Assembly: GCA_036269975.1 (NCBI GenBank)
Contig: DATBDL010000052.1
Location: forward strand, 1-20,116
Reading direction: 5' to 3'
Origin: DATEPR01 sp036269975
GTDB lineage: Bacteria > Actinomycetota > Actinomycetes > Mycobacteriales > Pseudonocardiaceae
DNA: 20,116 nt
Part shown: positions 1-8,073 of the stretch, one piece after another
Position numbering within the stretch: position 1 is the stretch's first letter
Layout: every line of letters begins with the position of its first letter
The notes under the pieces: model-generated
Seen by the model: the letters and a program-made list of their open reading frames with translations, nothing else
The model's database searches: none
What the model was told of the DNA's origin: nothing
Translations under genes and position numbers: made by a program

Positions 1-78
1 CTCTCCATGTGGAGGTGTACATGTCAACCACGAAACCGCACAATCACGTGGATGGCATTGTCGCCAGAAGGAGTCCAC

Positions 79-1866
79 ATGAGGAAAGCGATCTCAGCCC
101 GCCGGGCGCGACCAGGTGTCGGCCGTATCGGTGGCGCCGTCCTACTCGCGCTGGCCACGGTCACCGTCGGCGTGGCAGCGGCACAGGCACAGACGCGGCC
201 GGCCTTCGTGCCCACGCCGGATCCCGCGATCTACGGGACGAGCCAGCCGGTGGCCGCGTCCGTCACCATGAACGACGGCGTCGCGTTGTCGGCGCAGGTC
301 GTGTACCCGACCAACCCGGTGACCGGTCTGCGGGCACCCGGCACCTTTCCCGTCCTCGTCACGCAGAACCCTTACGGCACAGCGATCAGCAATCCGCTGA
401 CACCCGGCACCTACTACGTCGACCGCGGGTACATCTACGTCGCGGTATCCGTGCGAGGCAGCGGAACCTCGGGCGGTCAGATGGACTGGTTCGGCACGCA
501 GCAGGGCCAGGACGGCGCCACCGTCGTCAACTGGGCGGCCCACAGCCTCTCCGGCTCGAACGGCAACGTCGGCCTGGACGGCTGCTCCTACCTCGGCGTC
601 GACCAGTGGTACACCGCAGCCCAGGTCGGCCCGAACTCCGCGCTCAAGGCCATCACGCCGTTCTGCACCGACGCGGACATGTACAACGACATCACCACCG
701 TCGGCGGTGTCCCCACCTCCTTCATTCCGGCGCTGTCCCAGGTACTTCCGCGTGGGCCGCAGGACAACGCGCAGACCGATCCCCTGTCTGTCACGGTCAA
801 CGACCTGACCAGCGGTGGCGCCCGGTCCTACAACGACGACTACTGGAACAGCATCGACGTCCAGCAGCTCATGCCGCAGATCGTCGCGAACGGGGTTCCC
901 GCGCTGTCCGAGACGGGCTGGAACGACCTGTTCCCCGGTGGCAGCATCGGTGACTACACCGCGGCGCAGAACGCGTTCTTCGGCCGGCCGGTGACCGCGC
1001 CGATCACCGCGGGCGAGCCGGTGACCGGCCGGTACCAGACCATCGTCGGCCCGTGGACGCATTCCGAGAACACCAGCGGCGACGTGCTGAACGAGCTCAA
1101 GGAAGCCTGGTTCGACACGTGGTTGAAGGGCAGTCCGACCGGCATGGCGAGCACGACGACGCCGCTGCACATGTTCGAGAACAACGCGACCCGCTGGGTC
1201 GACAGCGCGGCATGGCCGCCGGCACCGAGCACCGGCACGTACTACCTCAACAACGGCGGCACGCTGAGCGCGGCGCAACCCACCACCACCGGGACCGACA
1301 GCATCTACTACTCGTTCCCGTGGTTCCCCGCCACCTACAATTCGCCGGCGCTGAGCCAGGCCACCGTGCTGGACGGGCCGATCGACGTGAGCCTGTACAT
1401 CAAGTCGACCACGCCTGACGCACTGGTCGCGGCGACGGTCAACATCGTCGCGCCGACCGGCGCCGTCACCAAGCTGGGCGACGGATCGCTGCTGGCGAGC
1501 ATGCGCCAGCTCGACACCCAGCAGAGCTGGTTCGGCGCGAACAACACCCTGATCAAGCCCGTCCATCCCTTCACCCAGGCGAGCCAGAGTCTCCTGACCC
1601 CGAACCAGACCGTGAAGATGGACATCTCGGTACTGCCCAACTTCACGCTGATCCCGGCCGGCGACCGCATTCAGGTCCAGTTGAGCAGCCAGGCGCCGAG
1701 CAATTTCCACCTGCCGTTGGCACCGACGCCACAGCAGACCGCCAACCTCAATTTCGGGACCTTCACCGTCAGCCACGCGGCCCAGATGGCATCGTCCGTC
1801 ACGTTGCCGTTCGCGTCGCCCGGCGCTTTCACCACCAGCCCCGTGAACTGGGGACCGTCCTCCTGA
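79..1866 (+). CDS. Secreted X-Pro dipeptidyl-peptidase / CocE-NonD family (S15) serine hydrolase
   Basis: Predicted 595-residue exported serine hydrolase that would cleave peptide or ester bonds outside the membrane. The ATG at 79 is chosen because AGAAGGAG lies 6 bases upstream and the protein then begins with a signal peptide: basic residues 2-16, hydrophobic core about 17-35, likely cleavage after AQA at residue 37. An upstream in-frame ATG at 7 would bury this signal. The catalytic triad of the S15 fold is visible: Ser170 in GCSYLG, Asp283 in GWNDLF, His328 in GPWTHSE. The C-terminal part (about 370-590) fits the beta-rich PepX_C domain. Length is normal for secreted actinobacterial members. 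It appears monocistronic, because a strong hairpin follows. The substrate cannot be read from sequence; peptidase, cocaine-esterase-like and other acyl-hydrolase activities all occur in the family. Confidence 0.9.
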   Translation: MRKAISARRARPGVGRIGGAVLLALATVTVGVAAAQAQTRPAFVPTPDPAIYGTSQPVAASVTMNDGVALSAQVVYPTNPVTGLRAPGTFPVLVTQNPYGTAISNPLTPGTYYVDRGYIYVAVSVRGSGTSGGQMDWFGTQQGQDGATVVNWAAHSLSGSNGNVGLDGCSYLGVDQWYTAAQVGPNSALKAITPFCTDADMYNDITTVGGVPTSFIPALSQVLPRGPQDNAQTDPLSVTVNDLTSGGARSYNDDYWNSIDVQQLMPQIVANGVPALSETGWNDLFPGGSIGDYTAAQNAFFGRPVTAPITAGEPVTGRYQTIVGPWTHSENTSGDVLNELKEAWFDTWLKGSPTGMASTTTPLHMFENNATRWVDSAAWPPAPSTGTYYLNNGGTLSAAQPTTTGTDSIYYSFPWFPATYNSPALSQATVLDGPIDVSLYIKSTTPDALVAATVNIVAPTGAVTKLGDGSLLASMRQLDTQQSWFGANNTLIKPVHPFTQASQSLLTPNQTVKMDISVLPNFTLIPAGDRIQVQLSSQAPSNFHLPLAPTPQQTANLNFGTFTVSHAAQMASSVTLPFASPGAFTTSPVNWGPSS

Positions 1867-1876
1867 AATCCGGGAC

Positions 1877-1917
1877 GTGCCCGCCCGCCGGCCAGGGCCA
1901 GGCCGGCGGGCGGGCAC
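1877..1917 (+). terminator. Perfect 17-bp stem-loop downstream of the S15 hydrolase
   Basis: Positions 1877-1893 are exactly complementary to 1901-1917, with a 7-base loop (AGGGCCA). The stem is almost all G/C and starts 10 bases after the stop codon at 1866. There is no T-tract, as is common for actinobacterial intrinsic terminators. It separates the hydrolase from the gene starting at 1957. Confidence 0.8.
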
Positions 1918-1956
1918 TCCCGACCAATTGACGACCCGAAGGACGAATGACCTCCC

Positions 1957-2745
1957 GTGAACCAGTTCCTCGATCGACTGCGCGCCGGTGAACTGACGCT
2001 GATGCTCGCCATTCGTAGCAGTCGGACCACCGACATCGTCCACATCGCGCATTCCACCGGCCATCACGCCATCATGGTCGACCTGGAACACTGCACGATG
2101 TCGGTCGATGTCGCATCGGCCATGTGCACGGCCGCCGGCAGCCTGGGAATGACGGCGATCGTCCGTATCCCGGAGCGCGAGTACGGCATGATCGGCCGAC
2201 TGCTCGACGGCGGGGCGCACGGGATCATCGCACCACGCATCGAAACCACCGACGAGGCTCGGCAGATCGCCGCAGCCTGCCGGTTCGCGCCGCGCGGTCA
2301 ACGCTCGCAGACCGCGATGGTGCCACAGCTCGGTATGCGGCCGACGCCCGCCACTACGCTCAATCCGTCGCTCGACGACGCCGCGATCGTCCAGGTACTG
2401 CTGGAAACGCCGAAGGGGATCGAGAACGCGGACGCGATCGCCGAGTTGGACGGCATCGACGTCCTCGGTATCGGCGCGAACGACTTCACCGCCGAAATCG
2501 GCGTTCCCGGCGACTACCGTGATCATCGGTTGCGCGATGCCGTCGACACGGTGGCACGAGCGGCACGGCGCAACGGAAAACTGATGACGATCGGCGGCGT
2601 CGGCGATCAGACCGTCCTCGCATCGTTGCTGCCGCTCGGTGTCTGCTCGCTACGGATGACCGGGCCGGACACCGCGTTGCTGTACCACGCGGCACAGGCC
2701 GGTGCGGACGCGGAGCGCGCTCGATACCGACAGGACGAATCATGA
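1957..2745 (+). CDS. HpcH/HpaI-family class II aldolase
   Basis: Predicted 262-residue cytoplasmic metal-dependent aldolase of the HpcH/HpaI (phosphoenolpyruvate-binding TIM barrel) family, which cleaves 4-hydroxy-2-oxoacids to pyruvate (or oxaloacetate) and an aldehyde or ketone. Signature residues line up closely with HpaI: DLEH at 42-45 with the catalytic-type His45, Arg70 in VRIP, Glu150 in LLETPKG and Asp176 in GANDF as metal ligands. The start is GTG at 1957, with AAGGA about 13 bases upstream; the ATG at 1946 is out of frame. The stop overlaps the next start by ATGA, so translation is coupled to the amidohydrolase. The partner suggests degradation of a lactone or dicarboxylate to an oxo-acid and then pyruvate, but the exact substrate is inferred only. 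Confidence 0.88.
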   Translation: MNQFLDRLRAGELTLMLAIRSSRTTDIVHIAHSTGHHAIMVDLEHCTMSVDVASAMCTAAGSLGMTAIVRIPEREYGMIGRLLDGGAHGIIAPRIETTDEARQIAAACRFAPRGQRSQTAMVPQLGMRPTPATTLNPSLDDAAIVQVLLETPKGIENADAIAELDGIDVLGIGANDFTAEIGVPGDYRDHRLRDAVDTVARAARRNGKLMTIGGVGDQTVLASLLPLGVCSLRMTGPDTALLYHAAQAGADAERARYRQDES

Positions 2746-3611
2746 TCCCGTTGACCACGTCGCCGATGCGGACCGCCGAGAGCAACACGAAGCCCCGATT
2801 CGTGTTGCCACCGGGTAGCTGCGACACGCACTTCCACGTGTTCGAACGGGGGTACGCGCACGTGCCGGAGCCGCAGTACACCTTTCCGGACAGCACGTTA
2901 ACGCAGTATCTGCGGCTGGTCGACTGGCTCGGCATCGAGCGGATGGTGCTGGTGCAGCCGACCTTCTACGGCACCGACAACAGCCTGCTGGTCGACGTGT
3001 TACGCGAGATCGGACCGAAAGCCAGGGGCGTCGTCCGCATCGACGACGACACCAGCGACAAGGAGCTCGACCGCTTTCACGAGGTCGGCGTGCGGGCGAT
3101 CCGACTCGACCTGTTCGCCCGCGCGTCGTGGCCGACCGAGGACATCATCGGTTACGTGCGCGCGATGGCGGCGCGCACCCGGCCGCGCGGCTGGCACCTC
3201 CAGTTCTACACGCCGGGCACGATCGTGCGCGACCTGCTGCCGTTCTTCGCCGACTTCGAGGACACGTTCGTCATCGACCACATGGGATACATGAAGGAAT
3301 CGGACGGGTTGACGCAGCACGACTTCGAGCGGCTGGTCGGGGTGCTCGCCGGCGGCCACTGCTATCTCAAGCTGTCGGGGCCGTATCGCATCGCCAAGGA
3401 CAAGCCGCTGTCCTCGGTCGAACCGATCGGCAGGGCACTCGTCCAAGCACGTCCGGACCGGCTCGTCTGGGGTTCGGACTGGCCGCACCTGCCCGACGGC
3501 CAGCGCGACACGGGTGAACTGGTGAACCTGCTCGCGGACTGGGCACCCAGCGCTGCCGATCGCCACCAGATCCTGGTGGGGGCACCCGACCGACTGTTCT
3601 TCGTGGACTGA
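2742..3611 (+). CDS. Amidohydrolase 2 family lactonase-like hydrolase (LigI-like)
   Basis: Predicted 289-residue TIM-barrel hydrolase of the amidohydrolase-2 family (COG3618-like). The N-terminal HxH metal/active-site pair is His30/His32 in CDTHFHVF, a further His180 sits in VIDHMG, and Asp246 in WGSDWPHL is the usual strand-8 aspartate. Those positions nearly coincide with 2-pyrone-4,6-dicarboxylate lactonase (LigI) and related sugar-lactone hydrolases, so opening of a lactone or pyrone ring is the best guess. The start codon overlaps the upstream aldolase stop (ATGA, 2742-2745), and its own TGA touches the next gene, giving a coupled trio. Together with the aldolase this resembles the lower half of an aromatic-acid meta-cleavage or aldaric-acid pathway. 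Decarboxylase members also exist in this superfamily. Confidence 0.85.
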   Translation: MIPLTTSPMRTAESNTKPRFVLPPGSCDTHFHVFERGYAHVPEPQYTFPDSTLTQYLRLVDWLGIERMVLVQPTFYGTDNSLLVDVLREIGPKARGVVRIDDDTSDKELDRFHEVGVRAIRLDLFARASWPTEDIIGYVRAMAARTRPRGWHLQFYTPGTIVRDLLPFFADFEDTFVIDHMGYMKESDGLTQHDFERLVGVLAGGHCYLKLSGPYRIAKDKPLSSVEPIGRALVQARPDRLVWGSDWPHLPDGQRDTGELVNLLADWAPSAADRHQILVGAPDRLFFVD

Positions 3612-3622
3612 TGGAGGGCCGC

Positions 3623-4711
3623 ATGGGTACCGCGCAGCTCGCCGAATGGTGTCGCATCCCGACATCCGGCGCTCGGGCCGTCGAGCCGTTCGAGCTCGAC
3701 GGGATGTCGCTGTTGGCGATCCCGCAGCTCGCCTACGACCAGCCAGACCGGCCGGCGAACATGAACGGCGGCGACAGCGACACCGACCTCATCATCCTGC
3801 GGCGCAACGGTAATGGCTACGAACCGTGCCAGAACGTGCCGGCTCCCGGTGGCGAGGACGCGGAGTTCTTCCGCATCGGCGACAGGGCGTTCCTCGCCAC
3901 GGCCAGCATCCGCGGCGGCAACGGCCCGTACCAGTTCGCAAGGGACTCCGTCGTCTACGGCTGGACCGGATCGAAGTTCGAGCCGTTTCAGGCGTTCGAG
4001 GGATTCGCCGCCAAGCAGTGGCGCCACTTCACCATCGCGGATCAGCACTACCTCGCGCTCGCCCAGGGGGTGGCCCTGCCGGGAACCGAAGCGGCGAACA
4101 AGCCGTCGCACATCTTCCGCTGGGACGGCGCGTCGTTCCAGCCGTTTCAGGACATTCCGTCCCGGTGGGCCTACAACTGGCATGCCTTCGCCGTCGGCGG
4201 TCACCATTTTCTCGCGCACGCCGATCACGTCGACCCGTCCCGGTTGTACCGTTGGGACGGCGACCGATTCGTCGTCCACCAGGAATTGGCCGGTCGGTAC
4301 GGCCGCGCGTTCGCGTCGTTCCGCGCCGACGACGCCGACCACCTGCTCGTGGCGTGCATACAGGGTCGGTCGAAACTGTTGCGCTGGGACGGTGAACGCT
4401 TCGCCGAACACGACCTGCTCGATGGCGAGGGCACCCGAGAATTCGCGGTGTTCAACGGGGTGCACGGGCTCTATGTCGTACGGGTCAACTTCATCCTCGG
4501 GACTCCCGCCGCGCCGACGACCGCGTTGACCTCGCAGCTCTACCGCTGGGACCGTGGCGCGCTCACGGTAGTCGACGAGTTCCCGACCTTCGGCGGAACC
4601 GATGTCGCCGCCTACTTCGACGACGAGGGAATACTCGTCGCCGTTTCGAATTCACTGAGTGCCGATGTCCGCTTCGCGACGGAGACCGTGATCTACCGAT
4701 TCATCGAATAG
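3623..4711 (+). CDS. EAR/EPTP-repeat beta-propeller protein
   Basis: Predicted 362-residue protein with no signal peptide, made almost entirely of repeated blades. Each blade carries an aromatic-R-W-D-G element, then an F-x-P/V-x-Q strand, then a stretch ending in a 'hh-g-x-x-hLa' strand. Clear copies start near residues 112 (YGWTG), 166 (FRWDG), 209 (YRWDG), 254 (LRWDG) and 306 (YRWDR), with a more divergent first blade near 65 and a closing strand at the C-terminus (VIYRF). Spacing is about 43-54 residues, which fits a seven-bladed propeller of the EAR (epilepsy-associated repeat)/EPTP type. ATG 3623 is preferred because GGAGGG lies 4 bases upstream; ATG 3611, overlapping the previous stop, is a possible alternative adding 4 residues. 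A role as binding or scaffold protein for the flanking enzymes is inference. Confidence 0.72.
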   Translation: MGTAQLAEWCRIPTSGARAVEPFELDGMSLLAIPQLAYDQPDRPANMNGGDSDTDLIILRRNGNGYEPCQNVPAPGGEDAEFFRIGDRAFLATASIRGGNGPYQFARDSVVYGWTGSKFEPFQAFEGFAAKQWRHFTIADQHYLALAQGVALPGTEAANKPSHIFRWDGASFQPFQDIPSRWAYNWHAFAVGGHHFLAHADHVDPSRLYRWDGDRFVVHQELAGRYGRAFASFRADDADHLLVACIQGRSKLLRWDGERFAEHDLLDGEGTREFAVFNGVHGLYVVRVNFILGTPAAPTTALTSQLYRWDRGALTVVDEFPTFGGTDVAAYFDDEGILVAVSNSLSADVRFATETVIYRFIE

Positions 4712-4737
4712 GCTGAAGGAAGGACTCGACAGCCACA

Positions 4738-5913
4738 ATGGACGCCTACGAGAACCCGGAATTCGTCCGGTTGTTCACCACGTACACGGGCAGCGCCGAC
4801 GCCATCGGCCGGCGCCTCACCCGTGCCGCCGCCGATCGCGGTCGCGGCGACCCGCTGATCGCGGCGACCAGCACGGACATCGCGCTGTATCCCGGTGACG
4901 GCAGGGCGCCGACGGTCGAGGGATTCCGCAAGTCGACGCAGGGGTTCAAGGAGATCACCGCCATTTCGCACCTCGGGCCCGCCCTGGCTTCCCTGGTGAG
5001 CGTCCGCGCGTTGATCGGCAACGGAAGCTGGCGCGACGACGCGGAACGCCTACTGATCCAGGTCAAGGCGACGCGAGCGACGAACTCCGTCGAACTGTGG
5101 CGGGACAAGATCGCGGTGGGGGCCTATCGGGGCCGGGAGCAGGAAATCGCCGACATGGTCGACTACTCCTGCGCGATGACCATGCGTTACCTGTCCGCGG
5201 CGCTCGCCGACGAGGACTACCTCAGTCCGGAGACGCTGCGCTCGGACTACCTCGCCGGCGGCGGCGACGTCGACCTTCCGGTGCCGATCAACCACATGAT
5301 GGTCGCGACGTTCTTCCTCGCGTCCCTCGACATCGCCCACCGGGTGACCAGGTGGCTGCATGCGCAAGCGATCGACTGGTCGCGTACCTCGGTCATCATC
5401 GCCGGCCAGCAGGGCCGCCCGACGGCCGGCGTCACCTGGAACACCAGCAGCGTCGCGACCATGATCCTCGGTGCGTCCGGCCGGCGCTTACCACTGGAAC
5501 GGATGTACCTCGCCCCGCACGCACCCACCTTCGCCACCCCGGTCGACGGCGACCTCAGTGAGATGATCGCGCTGGAGCCGCGACTACGGGAGATCTGGTA
5601 CGGCACGAGGGCAACGGCCGAACTGGGCGCGATCATGTTCGACGGCTATCCGAGGTACGCGCCGGCGGCGGTGTCCTTTCCGGACATAGACGACGCCGGC
5701 ATCACCGAGATCACCGAGATGCCCGTCATCCACTCCGCCGACGACATGCGCGCGATGGTGACCCGTCTGCGCGTCGTGTTGGAGGACCCGAGGCAGTTGC
5801 TGTCCGGCTGTGTCGCCGACTTCGCGGCCGCATCACTCGCGGCGACCGGCAACGACCCCACCCGAGTAGTCGTGCCCGGCCTGACCGGCGTCCACTATCC
5901 GACCGGGCTGTAG
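4738..5913 (+). CDS. Uncharacterised 391-residue protein of the aldolase/amidohydrolase cluster
   Basis: I do not recognise the family. The start is ATG 4738, with GAAGGAAGGA about 13 bases upstream and 26 bases after the preceding stop, so it probably belongs to the same transcript. The protein is soluble in appearance: no signal peptide and no convincing membrane span. Visible landmarks are a charged helical N-terminus, a central helical stretch rich in hydrophobic residues around 183-207 (beginning NHMMVATFFLASLD), an alternating hydrophobic run VIIAGQQGRPTAG near 220-232, and a C-terminal segment with one Cys (SGCVADFAAASL). No metal-binding or nucleotide-binding signature stands out. Strong third-position G/C bias and the clean ribosome site support a real gene. 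Context suggests an enzyme or accessory factor of the pathway, but this is not shown by sequence. Confidence 0.75.
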   Translation: MDAYENPEFVRLFTTYTGSADAIGRRLTRAAADRGRGDPLIAATSTDIALYPGDGRAPTVEGFRKSTQGFKEITAISHLGPALASLVSVRALIGNGSWRDDAERLLIQVKATRATNSVELWRDKIAVGAYRGREQEIADMVDYSCAMTMRYLSAALADEDYLSPETLRSDYLAGGGDVDLPVPINHMMVATFFLASLDIAHRVTRWLHAQAIDWSRTSVIIAGQQGRPTAGVTWNTSSVATMILGASGRRLPLERMYLAPHAPTFATPVDGDLSEMIALEPRLREIWYGTRATAELGAIMFDGYPRYAPAAVSFPDIDDAGITEITEMPVIHSADDMRAMVTRLRVVLEDPRQLLSGCVADFAAASLAATGNDPTRVVVPGLTGVHYPTGL

Positions 5914-5920
5914 AGCGAGC

Positions 5921-5941
5921 CGGCCGCGGTTCGCGCGGCCG
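5921..5941 (+). terminator. Short GC stem-loop between unknown gene and MFS gene
   Basis: CGGCCGCG at 5921-5928 pairs exactly with CGCGGCCG at 5934-5941 around the 5-base loop GTTCG. It begins 8 bases after the stop at 5913 and ends before the ribosome site of the transporter. It could be a weak terminator, an attenuator or an mRNA-stabilising hairpin; there is no T-tract. Confidence 0.45.
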
Positions 5942-5967
5942 AGGTTCCGTGTGAAAGGGATTGAGCA

Positions 5968-7542
5968 ATGAAGCCCACCGTCCGATCATCAGCACCCGAA
6001 AGATCAGTCCCGACGGACCAACCGGCCGCTCGCAGGAAAACGGCGCTGCTGCCGGCATTCGTGGCCGTTTTCGTGGCCGAGTTCGCCATGGTGTTCGTGG
6101 CGCCGATCAACGGCGTCATCCAGGCGAAACTGCACGCGACCGGGCCGCAGTTGACCTGGGTCACTGCGGTCTTCTTCTTACCGACGGCCGCGCTGGAACT
6201 GACCTTCGGCGTGCTCGGCGACCTGTTCGGGCGCAAGCGGCTACTCGTCACGGGCACGCTGGCGATCGCCGTCGGCGCGTCGATCGGGGCAGCCGCGTCC
6301 ACTATCCAGGTCCTGTTCGTCGGACAGGCCGTCGCCGGTATCGGCGCCGCGATCGTCTTCCCCATCTCCCTGGCGACCATCGCCAACCAGACCCCACAGC
6401 CGAAGGACCGGGCGCGCGGTGTCGCGCTGTGGACCATGGGGATCGTGGTAGGCGCCGCGGTCGGCCCGGTCGCCAGCGGCGCGATCGGGCTGCACGGGAC
6501 CTACCGGTGGGCCTATGTCGTCGTGCTGGCCGGTGCCGTCATCGCCACCGTACTGAGCCTGGTGTGGTCGCCGGACTCCCGGTCACCGGAGGGCCGCGGC
6601 CTCGACCTGGGTGGTCAGGTGACCCTAGCCATCGGCCTCACCGCGCTGCTGTTCGCCGTGATCGAGGGGCCGGACCTCGGCTGGGGGTCGGCATCGATCA
6701 TCGGTTGCCTCGTCGCGAGTGTCGTCCTGCTCGTCGCATTCTTCGTCATCGAGAAACGTACCCGGTTCCCGTTGCTCGACCTGAGCCTGTTCACGATTCC
6801 GACGTTCTCCGGCGCCGCGCTGGTGGCCCTGATCTCGACCGCCGGATTCACCGGTCTCGTCTACACCGTCTCCATCCGGGTTGCCGTCATCCAGGGCCAG
6901 AACAGCTTCGTCATGGGCATAGCGAACCTCGTCGTCGCCGGTATACCCATTCTGCTCTGGCCGTTCTTCGGCAAAGTGCTGTACCGGGTCCCACTTCGGT
7001 GGATCATGGTCACCGGCCTGCTCGCCATCGCGGGCGCACAGGTGTGGGTGTCGACCCTGCCCATCACCAATTCGTCGATCGGCCTGTTGATACCACCGTT
7101 GTTGCTGGCCGGCTTCGGTTTCCCCGCGGTCGTGTCGACAACGTCGGCCGGCGCGGTCAACGTGGTGGCACCACGCCTGGCCGGTATGGCGAGCGCAACG
7201 ACCAACATGTTCCGGGACACCGGCGGGGCGATCGGTGTCGCGGTAGCCAGCGCCATCGGATTCGGCAGCGCCGCGAGCGCCCTGCCGGGTTTCCTGGCGA
7301 GGAACGGTGTCACCGGCCAGTTCCTGGCGATCTTGGACCAGGTGGCCGCGAAGGCGGGCCCGGTGGCCGTCGCACACGCCAACCTGGGACCGCTGTCAGC
7401 CCGGTCGACGAGCGCCGCGCAGGCCGCGTTGTGGCACGGCTTCTCGCTGAGCCTGCTGTTGGCGTGCGCCCTGAGCGTGGTGTCCCTGTTCATCGCGTTG
7501 TTCATGGTTCGCAGCCGACCGGAAATTCCCAGTGTCGGGTGA
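5968..7542 (+). CDS. DHA2-type (14-helix) major facilitator superfamily transporter
   Basis: Predicted 524-residue inner-membrane proton-coupled exporter related to EmrB/QacA. A polar N-terminus of about 25 residues is followed by regularly spaced hydrophobic segments sufficient for 14 helices. MFS motif A is seen as GVLGDLFGRKR at 81-91 and the antiporter motif C as GIVVGAAVGPVASG at 158-171, both typical of drug/metabolite exporters. Start ATG 5968 has AAAGGGA 7 bases upstream. A longer ORF in another frame across the same DNA is a shadow. It is followed after 6 bases by the DoxX-like gene. Placed behind catabolic or biosynthetic enzymes, it may export a product or toxic intermediate; import of the substrate is less likely for this subfamily. 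Confidence 0.9.
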   Translation: MKPTVRSSAPERSVPTDQPAARRKTALLPAFVAVFVAEFAMVFVAPINGVIQAKLHATGPQLTWVTAVFFLPTAALELTFGVLGDLFGRKRLLVTGTLAIAVGASIGAAASTIQVLFVGQAVAGIGAAIVFPISLATIANQTPQPKDRARGVALWTMGIVVGAAVGPVASGAIGLHGTYRWAYVVVLAGAVIATVLSLVWSPDSRSPEGRGLDLGGQVTLAIGLTALLFAVIEGPDLGWGSASIIGCLVASVVLLVAFFVIEKRTRFPLLDLSLFTIPTFSGAALVALISTAGFTGLVYTVSIRVAVIQGQNSFVMGIANLVVAGIPILLWPFFGKVLYRVPLRWIMVTGLLAIAGAQVWVSTLPITNSSIGLLIPPLLLAGFGFPAVVSTTSAGAVNVVAPRLAGMASATTNMFRDTGGAIGVAVASAIGFGSAASALPGFLARNGVTGQFLAILDQVAAKAGPVAVAHANLGPLSARSTSAAQAALWHGFSLSLLLACALSVVSLFIALFMVRSRPEIPSVG

Positions 7543-7548
7543 GGACGG

Positions 7549-8040
7549 ATGAACGCGGGCCTGCTCGTGCTGCGGCTGGTCATCCTGGTGATCATGGGCA
7601 TGCACGGCACCCAGAAACTGTTCGGCTGGTGGGACGGCGGCGGACTGGCCGAGGCGGAACGCTTCTTCACCGAAGCGGGCTTCCGCCCACCGAGGGTGAT
7701 GGCGCTGGTAGCCGGCCTCACCCAGACGGCCGGCGCGCTGCTGGTAGGCGTAGGAAGCGTGCTGGGCGTCGCCGTCCTCACCGGGGTGCTGACCACCATC
7801 GTGGCCCTGCACCTGCCCAACGGCCTTGACGGGCGCAAACAGGGCTGCGAGTACGAGTTGATGATCCTGGCCGGCGTGGTCACCATAGGGCTGGCCGGTC
7901 CAGGACAATGGAGTGCCGACCAGTGGCTGGCCGTGCCGCCGAGCGGCTGGATCGGCGCGACAGCCATCGTCGTGGGCCTGGTAGCGGGCCTGGCGGTGAT
8001 GGGGAGCAGGGCAAGGCAGGGCGTGGTAAACCCAACCTGA
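7549..8040 (+). CDS. DoxX family membrane protein
   Basis: Predicted 163-residue integral membrane protein with four hydrophobic helices. The DoxX signature is recognisable: first helix ending in GMHGTQKLFGWW, then an amphipathic segment (FFTEAGF) and the helix starting MALVAGLTQTAGALL. The family includes subunits of quinol oxidases and MamoR/SodA-associated redox complexes, but most bacterial members have no defined role. Start ATG 7549 has GAGGA at 7541-7545, overlapping the transporter stop, so expression is coupled with the exporter. It might help maintain membrane redox status during export or thiol stress; this is inference. Towards the 3' end codons ending in A (GTA, GGA) become more common than in upstream genes. 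Confidence 0.85.
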   Translation: MNAGLLVLRLVILVIMGMHGTQKLFGWWDGGGLAEAERFFTEAGFRPPRVMALVAGLTQTAGALLVGVGSVLGVAVLTGVLTTIVALHLPNGLDGRKQGCEYELMILAGVVTIGLAGPGQWSADQWLAVPPSGWIGATAIVVGLVAGLAVMGSRARQGVVNPT

Positions 8041-8073
8041 CGGTTCAACTTCGGAATGTCGAGGCAGCCACAC

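Noticed and set aside
1..78. Start of the first hydrolase at ATG 7 and other short frames at the window edge
   Set aside because: An earlier start would place 24 polar residues before the signal peptide; ATG 79 has an excellent ribosome site. Nothing else definable is seen in these bases.
142..2526. 794-residue minus-strand open frame opposite the S15 hydrolase and aldolase
   Set aside because: Spans two well-supported plus-strand genes and their terminator; long antisense frames are expected in high-GC DNA, and its product is Arg/Gly/Asp-rich with no domain.
5961..7829. 622-residue plus-strand frame overlapping the MFS transporter
   Set aside because: Arg/Gly-rich shadow frame; the frame starting at 5968 gives 14 hydrophobic helices and MFS motifs.
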